This document shows positions 1 through 11,209 of a stretch of DNA of 64,000 bases, in pieces. The position numbers and the translations under genes are program-made. The stretch covers positions 1,133,001 to 1,197,000 of the forward strand of contig WOAB01000152.1 in assembly GCA_027886185.1 (NCBI GenBank), read 5' to 3'. Numbering within the stretch: position 1 is the stretch's first letter; each line of letters begins with the position of its first letter. The stretch is from Rheum nobile. Its lineage: Eukaryota; Streptophyta; Magnoliopsida; Caryophyllales; Polygonaceae. The notes beneath the pieces are model-generated. The model did no database searches. It was not told the DNA's origin and was given only the letters and a program-made list of their open reading frames with translations.

Positions 1-59
1 AATTGTAATTAAGCTAAAAATTATTAAAATAGAATTATTAAAATAATTAAGTTTGGGAA

Positions 60-960
60 AGTTTGGATAATTTTTTGTAATTTTTCAAGAATTATGCAAG
101 GGCATTTTCGCCCCAACTTGGAAAGTTGGGGCCAAAATGCAATTAATCCAAAATCTGGGGGGCCCCGACCAGTTACTGTTCATCAGCATCAACCTCATGC
201 CAGCCGAGCTCCATTCATGGCTTCCAATGGCGGATTTCGCCGAATCGAACCTCCATTTGGACTCGTTTGGTTTAATTATCCCATGGGCTTTTTAGTAGGG
301 GATTAAACTCGTCCAACCCAAGTGATTTCGGATGGAAATAATCAAAGACGAGATCGAATTTGAGTATTTATGGAAATAGAATTTTGGTTCTTAGCTTTAT
401 GGAAATTGGACGATATCGGGGCCAATTCGATATCGGTTTAGGTCAAACTTTATACGATTTTGAAGCTCTCCCCGAGACCTTTCCAACCCCTATAAATAGG
501 GCACCTTTCAATGAGTTTTCAGTATCCAATTTAATCCCAAAAGCTCAAGAACCCTAGCTCTGTGGCCGTGTTGTTCATCGAAGAAATTCGTCGACCACCG
601 TCCATCGTTGGAGTCGCCGCTACCACCAAAAGTTGCGTATGGAAGTTAGCTTCCAAAGCCCCAAGCTCTCACCGCCGATTACCCACCTCCGGTCACCGCA
701 TTAGCCAGAAAACTGAGACAGCTCCTCCGCGCCGATCCGAATTGGGTATTTTCGAATTTTGGATTAATTACAATTTTTACCCAAGTTTTGAAGTTGTGGA
801 GAAATTGAATGAAAATAAAAAGTTCGGCTTAAATCTGTAATTACTTAACGGAATTTTAAACGGAATGACGAGTTGGGTGGTAACAGTGTAACGGACATGG
901 TTTAACGGGTGGTTTACGGTAAATAGTCGTTATCCGGGTGGTTTCCGGTAATTGACCCTA
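60..960 (+). mobile_element. possible decayed LTR fragment
   Basis: This stretch has no convincing coding capacity but resembles plant chromovirus LTR sequence. A stretch with 'gcattttcgcccc' is followed by a good TATA box (ctataaatagg, about 488-500) and then a C-rich transcribed-leader-like segment with 'accctagctct'. Short open frames at 94-306, 360-557 and 562-840 run through it without recognisable domains. I found no TG..CA ends and no target-site duplication, so the assignment rests on composition and promoter layout only. Confidence 0.3.
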
Positions 961-2798
961 GATAATATTTTATATAGAAGCTATATAATATTTTATATAG
1001 AAGCTATATAATATTTTTAGACATGGATAAGTTTAAAATATTTTAGTTAGGTTTGAATTTTATAAATAATAGTAATAATAGCAATAATAATAATAATAAA
1101 GGTGTAATATCTCACATATTTGGTAGATTAATTAATTGTTAAAATGGTTAATGTAATTAAAAAACATTATATATTTAAATTATTGTATAATGTTTTTCAT
1201 ATAGACTCATGTAAGGCGCAAAATATTAAACTTGACTAATAATTTAATAATGAGTACAAATTGTGAATATGTAAATTAACATATTAATGAATTATATCTT
1301 AAAATTTAAAGTTTGTTCAATTATTTAGAGACACATACTAAAAAATTATTGTAATAGTGTCAAGTTTATTTAGTGATATATGGCATGATGTTTAATATTG
1401 GTAACTGGTTTTATCTATCTTTGTATCCTAATATTGTAGTTTCGGCATGATAAAGTATTATAAGCAATTAAGTGTTTTTGTATGTATATACACAAAAAAA
1501 GATAATATAAATAAAGTGTATGTTTTAATATTTTATGGTTATAATACCCAATATATTAGTACATTTTTTAATTTAATTAATTATATCTAATTTCTAATTT
1601 CTTTTATTGATATATATTTACACACTACCTTCAGTTATCATCATACAATACATTTTATAAATCATTCTAATCAATAAAATACCTTTCTAATAAATCATAT
1701 TAATTTTCCTATAAAATTCTCTTTTATATTATACATACTATAAACAAACTTAAATTTGTTTTTACATGATTTATAAATACTTATTTTATATAATATATTA
1801 TTTATTATTTATTATACTTACTGGCCAAGCGTGATTTTATATTAAAATTTAACTCACTACTAAAGTATATTACCATATCCGTGCAAAGTATGGGGACATA
1901 TGCTTGTTACTTACTATAATAAACACTTATCTTATTCTATACTTGGGAAAATAAATTCTAATTTTTTTCATATCTTTTCGGAATTTTTGGATGTTCTTGT
2001 AGTTGATAATCCCTTTTTTATTTTTTATTTTAAAAAAGTTGGATGATGGTTTGATGAGTGATAACACGTAGACAAATTAAATGTGGTGACGACACACATG
2101 GTTTTGGTTTAGTAAAAATATAATAGATTAAACTTCGCGCTTTGAACGACTTTAATAAAAAAAGATTATGCATACCAATAATATGTTTCATAAAATATAT
2201 TGACATGGTCATAAACCATTATACTTATATATAGCACATTTTACCTTTGTTTTCTACAAAGTTTACATTTAGCGAGTGTAACTTACGAATCCTGGTCTTA
2301 TCTTTCCGGAATGTTAGAATACATTCATAGAAACATATTTCCATGGTAACTAATTGATATATTATCCATTGCATAATCCCATATTAAACTAATGATTGAT
2401 CGTGCTTAGAATTTGACTTTTGCCTTTATCGTTTAATGTTTTCAATTATGGAAATAGGATAATAATATAATATATATAAGCTATATGCATTTGATTGACA
2501 TGTTTAGTTTTAAAAATATAATAATTTTATATATAATTATTATATTAAATTCTGACAAAAAATATTTTTGCAGATCCTTCTTGTAATTGACATATTTAAT
2601 TTAAAAAATAGGAGAATCTGATATATATTTACTATATTAAATTTAAAAGAAATGAAAAATTGAGAAAAAAAACCATGTGATAGAAAGAATAAGAGGATGC
2701 CATGTGACATAAGGAGGGTGTGAGCTTAATAGAGAAATGTCATGTGGGATAAATGAATTTTGGTTTAATATATATACAACAGATCCACTACTAGAAAG
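961..2798. other. AT-rich intergenic DNA
   Basis: Very AT-rich DNA with no supported gene. It opens with a short tandem repeat (962-1016). The remaining open frames are short and look random. Confidence 0.5.
962..1016. repeat. 23-bp tandem repeat, about 2.4 copies
   Basis: The unit begins ataatattttatatagaag and is repeated at 962-984, 985-1007 and a partial copy to 1016. The copies look identical. Confidence 0.8.
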
Positions 2799-2910
2799 TA
2801 GCGTTGTGCATCCGGTCCAGACTGGACCGGAATTTTTACAATCCTTGGACTGGAGACCGGACCAGACCGATATGATTCGGTCCGGTCCGGTCCCGTCTTG
2901 CACCGGTAAA
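2799..2910 (+). mobile_element. hAT-like left end
   Basis: The sequence starts TAGCGTTGTGCATCC and is followed by dense 'ccggtcc/ggaccgg' motifs. This is the composition of a common plant hAT-like repeat whose ends read TAGGGGTGTGCA. A matching end in the opposite orientation lies at 10200-10350 (10 of 12 terminal bases agree). The flanking 8 bp, ctagaaag (2791-2798) and ccggaaag (10351-10358), agree at 6 of 8. If paired, they bracket 7.5 kb including the CACTA element. The age of the ends makes this a moderate call. Confidence 0.45.
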
Positions 2911-3124
2911 CGTATTTTTTTTATTTTTTTGTTTTATATAAATTAAAATTAATTATTTTTCCTATTTTTATAACTATTGTGTATAATATTAGACAATATA
3001 TTTTGTGATTTGTGTTCCCGTGAGAAATGCCCTTCTCGTGTGAAATGCGAAGCAATCTCGGTCGTACATTTATTTTTATTTTATTTTTTTGTCAACAATT
3101 TTTTTTGTTCTGTTTTTGTTTTCG

Positions 3125-3567
3125 TCTCCTAATCATTCTGGAATAACCTATATAGAAGGTTCACCAATAAGCTCTTACCGTTCATTTATTTGTGTACTGA
3201 AGTTCACACATAAGCTCTAAATGTGCAAAGACATATGTTTGAACATGAACATGTTAATAATGAACATTTAGTACTTATATGTGAACGTCAATAATTGTCT
3301 AATTCAAAACGATCAGAGACGAAAAATAATAAAAAAACTATTAATGTCCCCTGATCATTCTAGAATAACCTATATAGAAGGTTCACAAATAAGCTCTTAA
3401 TGTTCACTTATTTGTGCACGGAAGTTCACAAATAAGCACTAAATGTGCAAAGACATGTGTTTGAACATGAACATGTATATGTGAACCTTACGGTATAGAA
3501 AAATGAACATGTAGTACTTATATGTGAACGTCAATAATTGTATATTCCAAACCGATCAGAGACAAAA
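3125..3567. repeat. tandem duplication, two units of about 220 bp
   Basis: Unit 1 (about 3125-3347) and unit 2 (about 3348-3567) both run from 'gatcattcta/tggaataacc' through 'tatatagaaggttcac', 'gtttgaacatgaacatg' and 'tatgtgaacgtcaataattg' to 'gatcagagac'. They differ by scattered substitutions and small indels. Neither codes for protein. The duplication lies between the hAT-like left end and the CACTA terminus. Confidence 0.75.
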
Positions 3568-3684
3568 AATATATATAAAAAAAAGTTGTTGGCCGGAAAA
3601 AAAAAAGGTTTGCCGTATTTACGGTTATGCCACCGCGTCACTATTCACTCTTTTTCACCCATTTTAATCTCAGCCCTCCATCTT

Positions 3685-4178
3685 CACTAGTGGAAAAACC
3701 CTAATAGAGGCGGGCATTTGGACACTTATTGAGGCGAACACCGTTCGCTTCAAATGAGGGGGCTACAACAAGTGGGGACCCTTTTTGAGACGGGCAATAT
3801 ACGCCTCTAAAAGCCACTTGTTGAGGCGGGCCTGTATATGCCCGCCTCAACAAGTGCCTCACTATGGCGCCAAAGTGAGGCACTTTTAGAGGCGGGCCTA
3901 TGTAGGCCCGCCTCTAAAAGTCCACTTGTTGAGGTGGGCCTGTATATGCCCGCCTCAACAAGTGCCTCACTATGGCGCCATAGTGAAGCACTTTTAGAGG
4001 CGGGCCTATGTAGGCCCGCCTCTAAAAGTCCACTTGTTGAGGCGGGCCTGTATATGCCCGCCTCAACAAGTGCCTCACTTTGGCGCCATAGTGAGGCACT
4101 TGTTGAGGCGGGCCTATAGAGGTCAGTCTCAACAAGTGGCTTTTAGAGGCGGGTCTCCATAGACCCGCCTCTAAAACA
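3685..4178. repeat. CACTA terminal and subterminal repeat block
   Basis: After the CACTA terminus, the motif 'gaggcgggc' and its reverse complement 'gcccgcctc' alternate in about a dozen copies. They form near-palindromes such as aggcgggcctatgtaggccc, separated by 'aacaagtgcctcactatgg' and 'cttttagaggcggg' spacers. Subterminal repeats of this sort are the transposase-accessory binding sites in known En/Spm elements (TNPA sites). That role is inferred here from position. Confidence 0.75.
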
Positions 4179-4189
4179 ACGCAACAGAT

Positions 4190-4674
4190 ATATGATGCAC
4201 CATATTTCATCAGAGTACAGTCAGGTTCCTGATTTTATTCACAGATTTATGATGCACCATCAACAAGTTATTTCAACAATTCGAGTACAACAACGCAACA
4301 AATTTATGATGCACCATACACACATTAAATTTGCAGAATAGATTCATGATTTTATTCATAGAATAATATACAACAACATAACAGATTTCACCAGAGTACA
4401 GTCAAGTTCTCAACAACATTTTACATGACAAGTACAAACAAGTTCAATCTGATAATAAATACTTCAATGTAAAATAATGTGCCCATTGCTCACGAACAAC
4501 ATCCATTTCTTCATAAGTATACGATGTCTTCCTCTTAGGATATAGCTTCATAAAAAACACAGAAATTATTGACACAAAACACAAATACTATCAATATATA
4601 GTTAGTTAAGTTACATACCTTATCTAGTCGCTCATTAGAGTCCTCGAGTCCCGTGACTATCTCTAACATGAACT
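4190..4674. other. CACTA 3' non-coding region
   Basis: Non-coding stretch between the subterminal repeats and the second gene. It contains repeated 'gatgcaccat', 'caacgcaaca' and 'accagagtacagtcaagttc' phrases, degenerate copies of a roughly 60-70 bp unit. No gene is seen. Confidence 0.45.
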
Positions 4675-6056
4675 TCATGACATAATAGCCACACTCGGTT
4701 CCGCTGCTTTGTTGAGCGCACTAATTACACAACATAGTTGCTTTTGGAGGGCCTCAGCAACCCTTTTATCTAACTCATCTTCAAACTCCTTTCTAACTTC
4801 AACTCTGATCGATTCGATCAGATCTGATGAAGCTTCACTAGAACATCTTCTCCGTCGTTCTCTTGGACCGAAAGCAACTCTATAACCCACATTTCCACCT
4901 ATTGCCTTGACACGGCCACGATGATCTTTTTTTCCCAATGGCTTTGGTGAGGGCATCCCCATCATCCTCGAAAGTAAGGTTTCCTTTTTTCTTCTTCTTC
5001 GATATACTCCTCCTATAATGTCAATTAGGAAAGTATAGATTAGTTCATATTTCCAAGTAAATTTAAGTAAATATTCATTAAAAAGCACTACTTACAATTT
5101 TTCTTGCAATTTCTACGGCATCCTTATCGTTCGGGCTAACTTTCCACTTTCCATCCTCAGTTCGAACTTGATGAGCCAAAACCCACTCCTTTGATCTGTA
5201 TTTTCTAGCTCTAGGAACCGATGAGTTCACTGAGGAGCTACTTGACAGAGATAAAGTTGCTTCCTCTGGGAGTCGTCCTTCTTTTATCCACTCGTGTCGT
5301 TTTCTAATATAACCCGCCTAGCCGGTGCGATGAGAATTCTTGTGGTGGGCTGCACTTGCCTTTGCTTTCTCACTACGAGCCTGTTAAAAGTCAATTGCAT
5401 TATTACCAATGATTTCCGCTAGCTGACTAGAAATCTTTAATACTAAAAAGAAATAGCATTATTACCAATGACTCTGGCCTGTAATATTCTTGAAGAAAAA
5501 CTGACCAATCAGCCTCTGTAATGTGGTGGTAGATTTCCCAAGGCATTTTGTTTCTAGGATACTTCGACGGCTTTTGCGTCTTAGTTATCCATCGAGCTAC
5601 CAACTTGCTCTTGAAATCTCTAAATCGTTTTGCCACACAAGAATGGAAGTATTTTTCCCTTGATTTATTGACATCCTCAATGATGTGGAACATAAGCTGT
5701 GGATTTTTACAATAAGTTAGAATGATAGTTAATATAGTATATATTTAAAACAATTTAAAAAGACATTATACCTTGGTCTCCTCCCAAAACCCTTGCCTCG
5801 TCTGCTCATCTATCCTTCGGTATTCTTTCACGTTAATATTAATTCTTTGAGCACAACTCCCAACTTGCTTTCCGTATTGTTTCGACCACTCGCCATCAGG
5901 GACATTAAACTCATTAAACTCAAGGTGCATAGGCTTTTTTACTTGAACGCCTTTTGACGGACCACGCCCTTTAGCGATCTGTGTAATCGCGCTAACACCT
6001 TGTGATTCAGGATCACCTTGGGTAGGGAAAATAGCATTTCCACTTTCGTTAGACAT
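4675..6056 (-). pseudogene. CACTA second gene (Transposase_24-like), broken
   Basis: This probable accessory protein of the CACTA element lies 3' of the transposase on the same strand. I read four exons: 6056-5772, 5696-5466, 5380-5096 and one ending at 4675. Each junction has a GT donor and an AG acceptor. The product contains the features I associate with plant En/Spm Transposase_24 proteins: a 'KYFHSCVAKRFRDFKSKL' segment, a 'W..F' motif, a H-x-TG stretch followed by 'EWIKEGRLP', and a late 'GRVKAIGG' block ahead of a basic and then acidic tail. In exon 3 the codon after 'HRTG', where relatives usually have Ser, is TAG, so the reading frame is interrupted. Known family members are thought to bind subterminal repeats. 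The function here is inferred only. Confidence 0.6.
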
Positions 6057-6350
6057 AGTGCATGGCTAGAATTCCTGCAACAATCACACACAAAAAATTA
6101 CTTATTGTAACAGAAAGCTTCTGCATTGTCACATGAAAATAAACTTCCTAAGAGGAGAACAAGGTATAATTAACGTCTATGTAATAAAGACTCATTTGCT
6201 TCAGCATTGCTCATACACAAAAAACTAGATCATGATTTCATGAGTACATATAAAAAAAAAAGCATATGAGTACATATAAAAATAAAAAATCCAAGGAAGA
6301 CAATTCATAATGCAATTAAATCTACTTGTCAATAAATTACCTCATCTTAT

Positions 6351-9300
6351 TCATTTGTGATTTGTAACCCATATTCCCTCTCTATGATCTGTACGGATGT
6401 GATTAGTATTATTTGTATCTTCCTCCTCGGGTAATGGTTGAACAATAGTTGATAACAAGGGTGTGTCGTCATACTCGTCATACTCATCTTCATCCACAAC
6501 ATCATCAATACCCAGAATATGTCTTTTACCTTGGGCAACTGCACGCCATCTAGGATCAACATTGTCTACCACATAAAAAATCTGCTTAGCTTGTGATGCT
6601 AGGATGAATGGCTCGTCACTATCACTTAATCGGTCAAAGTTTACCAATGTCAAACCCGGATAAATTTCATCTTGCTTCACCCCGTTAGGGTTGTTGACCC
6701 ACTTGCACCGGAAAACAGGGATTGTAAAATTGTTATAATCAAGCTCCCATATTTCTTCGATAACACCATAATACGATTGTGTCGCATCAACCGGTCTTTT
6801 GTCCTTAGCGCTCGCATAGACCCTAGATGATGCAACAACCTTCACTCCACTATTCTGCACCACACTCTTTTCATCTTGTCTTCTAGTGTAGAATGTGAAC
6901 CCATTGATATCATACCCTTCGTAAGACCGAACACATAGTCGAGGACCCCGAGATAACCACTTGATCGTATCAGAAACGTCATGTTCTTTCCTAAGTTCCT
7001 CAACTACTTCCTTCTTAAACCAATCAACAAATGTGCGATTATGTTCCCGCATCAAAGCTCTTTCATTCAATTTTGGATTATTGTGTTGCAATTCAAGGCA
7101 ATGCTTTTCTATGTAAGGATTGACCTCTGTAAGATGCTGCAACACACAAAGATGTGCCTTAATCTTCCTTTCAGATGGAGGAGATATCACATTTTTACCA
7201 ATTACTCCCTCTCCTTCAAGCCTCCCTGCATGACGAGATTTTGGAAGACCTATTGGATGAAGCCTTGACAAAAACTCAGCTGCGTATTGAGATATCTCTT
7301 CATGAAGGACTCCACGAATGATACTACCCTCTGGATTCGCCCGATTCTTTGCTTTGTCCTTTAAACTGCCAAAAAATCTCTCAAAAGGATACATCCATCT
7401 TAAATACACCGGACCACATAACTTGATTTCTCGAACCAAATGAACAATTAAGTGTACCATTATGTCAAAGAAAGACGGCGGAAAGTACATTTCAAATCGA
7501 CACAAAGTTTCAACAATATCAACGTGGAGAGCATCCAATATTTCCGGATCAATAAACTTAGCACATATGGAACTGAAAAACACGCACAGTTTTGTTATAA
7601 CATGTCTCACGTGTTTCGGCAATATCCCATGAAGTGCGATCGGCAAGAAAACATTAATCAATACATGACAATCATGAGACTTCATACCAATCAACCGAAG
7701 GTCCGAAAGAGAAACTAGACGTTTTACATTTGACGAATATCCCGATGGAACCTTAATGCCATGTAAGCACTCACAAAACACCTTTTTCTCCTTTCTTGAC
7801 ATTGTGTAACAGGCCGGAGGCAGAAAAGTCTTTTTACCATCCGGTTTTACAACGGGCCACAAATCTGGTCGAATATTCCTCTCTTTCATATCAAAACGAC
7901 CTTTATGATTGTCTTTCGTCTTTCCGGGTATATTTAGCAATGTCCCAATTATAGCATCACAAACATTTTTTTCAATGTGCATCACATCGAGACAATGCCT
8001 AACCGACAAATCTTTCCAATAAGGAAGATCCCATAGTATAGACGCTTTCTTCCATAAAACACCCTTTTCAGAGACGGACTTAAAGCCCTTGCCGTATTTG
8101 GTGTCAACATTTTTAATCCGTTCATAAACCTGTGATCCTGTCAAAGGTGTACGAGCTACTCCTTCCTCGGTGTACCCATTGAACTCCTTCTTCTTTTTAC
8201 GATAAGGGTGATATCGACTAAGGAACTTCCGATACCCTAGATACACATTTTTCCTGTAATTTTTCAAGTAGGCGGGTTTCATATCTTCTTCACATATAGG
8301 GCATGCTTGTTCTCCTTTGGTTTTGTACCCAGACAAGTTTCCATATGCCGGAAAATCATTTATGGTACAAAAAACCATAGCTCGCAAAAAGTTTGAGTTG
8401 GTGTATGCATCGAACATTGGAACACCTTCATTCCACAGTAATTTCAAATCATCAACAAGTGGAGCCAGATACACATCTATGTCATTCCCAGGTTGCTTAG
8501 GCCCGGAGATGAGGAGTGATAACATGATAAACTTGCGCTTCATACACAACCATGGAGGAAGATTATAAATCGCTAGAAGAACCGGCCATGTGCTATGTTG
8601 GCTGCTTAGAGTGCCATACGGATTCACACTATCTGTACATAAAGCAAGCCTCAGATTCCTATCCTCATCACCAAATTCAGAATATTTCTTATCAATATTT
8701 CTCCATTGAGGAGAATCAGCAGGATGTCTAAGGAGTCCATCTTTCTTTCTCCCTTCCGCATGCCACCTCAGATTTTTTGCTTCCTTCTTTAACGAAAACA
8801 AACGCTGAAACCTAGGTATTATTGGAAGATACCATATAACCTTAGCTGTTGGGCCCCTCTTAGCCGAATTTACCCCTTTACGCTTGTAACGAGATGCACC
8901 GCACTTTGGACACTCATTCAAATTTTCATGTTCATTTCTGTAAAGCATATAATCATTTGGGCAAGCATCTATCTTGACGGCCTCTAAGCCTAAGGGACAC
9001 ATCAATTTCCTGGCATAATAAGTAGAGATAGGCATCTCATTGCCTTCTGGTAAAAAATCACCTAACCATTCCAATAAGGTGTTGAAACTTCCATCAGTCC
9101 AACCAGAAGCACATTTCAAGTTGTAAAGTATTGACACAGCCTCTAACTTGCTAAATTTTGTACACCCGGGATACAAGGGAGTCTCTGCAGCCTTTGATAC
9201 TTGTTCGAACATCTGAGGTCGTTCGTTCAAGTGATCTCTCACCCCATCCATCATCCCATTTATTTCATCATCTTCTTGGTCATCATCATCATCATCATCC

Positions 9301-9629
9301 ATCTCATTATTCTCAGCAATATCATCATCACTATCATCAGTGTCTACCCGAACATCAAACTCATTGACACTAGAACTTGGACGATCATGTATTTTCTCAC
9401 CATGCCAAAACCAAACATGGTAATCTTGTTTGAAACCACGACGAAATAAATGATCCTCAATCTCATCAATATCATCTAACCGCCTTATATTCTTACAATC
9501 ACGGCATGGACAATAGATTTTTTCGGCTTTCGTACTCAGTTGGTGTGCTAAAGCACATCTAATGAACTCCTCAACCCCACTCAAGTATTGTGTCGTAGTA
9601 TGATCACCGTACATCCAAGGACGACTCAT
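6351..9629 (-). CDS. TNP2-type CACTA transposase
   Basis: Transposase of the CACTA element, expected to cut and rejoin element ends in the nucleus. The open frame is about 1,092 residues from the Met of MSRPWMYG. I chose this start over an upstream Met because a plausible splice acceptor (TTACTAG) sits two bases before it, and relatives begin M-x-R-x-W-M. In order: an N-terminal transposase-associated domain with CPCRDC (about residues 35-70), an acidic Asp/Glu-rich stretch (about 105-130), the Transposase_21 core with WYLPIIPRFQRLF and NPYG...WPVLLAIYNLPPWLC (about 260-400), a CPIC motif (about 450), HIEKNVCDAIIGTLL (about 555), a DUF4218-like segment with YPFERFFGSLK (about 735), and a DUF4216-like segment (about 940-1010). 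The length is normal for TNP2 and I see no internal stop. The element lacks a visible right terminus, so the gene may be stranded. Confidence 0.9.
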   Translation of the reverse strand: MSRPWMYGDHTTTQYLSGVEEFIRCALAHQLSTKAEKIYCPCRDCKNIRRLDDIDEIEDHLFRRGFKQDYHVWFWHGEKIHDRPSSSVNEFDVRVDTDDSDDDIAENNEMDDDDDDDQEDDEINGMMDGVRDHLNERPQMFEQVSKAAETPLYPGCTKFSKLEAVSILYNLKCASGWTDGSFNTLLEWLGDFLPEGNEMPISTYYARKLMCPLGLEAVKIDACPNDYMLYRNEHENLNECPKCGASRYKRKGVNSAKRGPTAKVIWYLPIIPRFQRLFSLKKEAKNLRWHAEGRKKDGLLRHPADSPQWRNIDKKYSEFGDEDRNLRLALCTDSVNPYGTLSSQHSTWPVLLAIYNLPPWLCMKRKFIMLSLLISGPKQPGNDIDVYLAPLVDDLKLLWNEGVPMFDAYTNSNFLRAMVFCTINDFPAYGNLSGYKTKGEQACPICEEDMKPAYLKNYRKNVYLGYRKFLSRYHPYRKKKKEFNGYTEEGVARTPLTGSQVYERIKNVDTKYGKGFKSVSEKGVLWKKASILWDLPYWKDLSVRHCLDVMHIEKNVCDAIIGTLLNIPGKTKDNHKGRFDMKERNIRPDLWPVVKPDGKKTFLPPACYTMSRKEKKVFCECLHGIKVPSGYSSNVKRLVSLSDLRLIGMKSHDCHVLINVFLPIALHGILPKHVRHVITKLCVFFSSICAKFIDPEILDALHVDIVETLCRFEMYFPPSFFDIMVHLIVHLVREIKLCGPVYLRWMYPFERFFGSLKDKAKNRANPEGSIIRGVLHEEISQYAAEFLSRLHPIGLPKSRHAGRLEGEGVIGKNVISPPSERKIKAHLCVLQHLTEVNPYIEKHCLELQHNNPKLNERALMREHNRTFVDWFKKEVVEELRKEHDVSDTIKWLSRGPRLCVRSYEGYDINGFTFYTRRQDEKSVVQNSGVKVVASSRVYASAKDKRPVDATQSYYGVIEEIWELDYNNFTIPVFRCKWVNNPNGVKQDEIYPGLTLVNFDRLSDSDEPFILASQAKQIFYVVDNVDPRWRAVAQGKRHILGIDDVVDEDEYDEYDDTPLLSTIVQPLPEEEDTNNTNHIRTDHREGIWVTNHK

Positions 9630-9680
9630 TTCTAGTAATAAATGCAAAACAAGGAAGATTTAATATCATTTCTAATAACT

Positions 9681-9825
9681 ATCCCGCCAAGGGCCTAAAT
9701 TATGAATTATATCCCGCCAAGGGCCTAAATAGATAATAATACGCAACTAAGCAAGAAAAAATACAAACTCAACTATCCCGCCAAGGGCCTAAATTATGAA
9801 TTCTATCCCGCCAAGGGCCTAAGGA
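9681..9825. repeat. four copies of an 18-bp leader repeat
   Basis: The phrase atcccgccaagggcctaa occurs four times (starting at 9681, 9711, 9774 and 9804), paired as two roughly 30-bp direct repeats. It lies in the presumed first intron or 5' leader of the transposase. A donor-like GTAATA lies near 9845 on the minus strand. The sequence 'gccaagggcc' is related in composition to, but not the same as, the subterminal repeat motif at the other end of the element. Confidence 0.8.
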
Positions 9826-10199
9826 ATTAGGGTAGAAGTATTACCTTGATCCAATATCAATCCTTCAAGACAATGCCTCTATCAACCTGTAGAATGTAAT
9901 TTCCCCAATTAAATAAACTGTAAAAATGTGATCCTCTAGTATATTACATCCTCATTGCCTTCAATGCACGAGCTTTAAACACAAAAAATACATAAATTCG
10001 TACAAGCTTTAAACACAAAATACACAAATTCGAAATCAGGCCCAATGGCCCATAATTATTTGCATGTTGTACCATAATGACCAAATGTATGGAAAACTCA
10101 CTCTATATTTTGTTATTAATTTATATTTATAGTAGAAATTAATTTTTAATAATATTATGAGATATTAATATATAAAATTAAATTAAAAATAATAAAAAA

Positions 10200-10350
10200 T
10201 CGGTCCATCCGGTCCGGACCGAAAACCGGCCGGGTTTGAACCATACCGAAATTTTAAAAATATATGGACCAGAGACCGGACCATAATTTGCCCGATCCGG
10301 TCCAGTCCGGGCATTTTCGATCCGGTCCGGTTCGAATCTGCACACCCCTA
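10200..10350 (-). mobile_element. hAT-like right end
   Basis: Read on the minus strand this end begins TAGGGGTGTGCAGATTCG, followed by alternating 'ccggtcc' and 'ggaccgg' motifs and an AT-rich tail. It is the better-preserved partner of the end at 2799. The adjoining 8 bp, ccggaaag (10351-10358), nearly match the left flank. Confidence 0.5.
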
Positions 10351-10358
10351 CCGGAAAG

Positions 10359-11201
10359 TCATGGTAGTATATATGTAATTTGAAAACCCAACTTGCAGGG
10401 CCAATCAGACAAACGAAATCAATATAATTATATTAATATAAATACTTAACAGATCGGCGAATCACAATCTCGTATAACAACCATACATATATATGCGGTT
10501 ATGAACTATATGACTATCAATTAGATAACAAAACAACCGGTTTGTCACCAATATAAATTAAATTACTATCTATGAATCCAATTTCAATTGCTAATACCAA
10601 AATAGGGTACGGTGCATAGATCATTATGGTAGGATTGTAATCAAACTGAAACACTACCAAAATAGTCTAAACCGATCTTATATCAATTTAAAGAAAATAA
10701 AATGATTTCTAGTCATGAAATCATTTTTAAATAGATCTAAACTTGATATAATTCAACCCTAAAATTATCGAAAGTAAAATCGAATAACCAATCTTGATCC
10801 ATATTCGTTAGCCTTTTCGAGGAACAATTGATTTAATTATCATTGTCTTTGCCTTCATTTTCCATCACGATGAATTGAAGCCCTTAATCTATTTCTCTCT
10901 TTAATTCCTTAATTAGAAGAGAAACTCTTTTCTTGTCTTTTTCCTCTGGTGGAACCTCATGTACATGATCATCATTGAGCAAAATGGCAGTTGCTTCCTC
11001 CTTTTATAGTTAGACCCATGGAATAACTAATTAACTCACTTATGAGTAACTAACTCATTTATATGTATCTATAATGACAAAGAGATGTATATAACTTGAA
11101 TTGGCAGGAGGAGAGGAATTAGTAATTATAATAAAACTCCCGGGTTCTAAAGACTTAAATCAATACCGATCTATCACGGTCTCGTCTTGTATGTTATAAT
11201 C
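10359..11201. other. AT-rich intergenic DNA
   Basis: No gene or clear repeat seen. AT-rich throughout, with scattered short pyrimidine runs. Confidence 0.5.
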
Positions 11202-11209
11202 CCAACATA

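Larger units (their letters stand above)
3685..9900 (-). mobile_element. CACTA (En/Spm) transposon
   Basis: A CACTA-superfamily DNA transposon read from the minus strand. The sequence shows a terminal CACTAGTGGAAAAACC at 3685, a subterminal repeat block, a second-gene remnant (4675-6056) and a TNP2 transposase ORF (6351-9629). This is the standard En/Spm layout. The opposite terminus was not found: no CCACTAGTG occurs downstream of the transposase before the hAT-like right end, so the right boundary given here is a guess near the end of the 5' leader. The loss of that end would make the copy non-mobile even though its transposase frame is open. Confidence 0.85.

Noticed and set aside
3838..4210. 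Repetitive 93- and 62-codon frames
   Set aside because: Translations of CACTA subterminal repeats, in both orientations.
9158..9449. His/Ile-rich plus-strand frames
   Set aside because: Shadows of the acidic Asp/Glu repeat encoded by the transposase on the minus strand.
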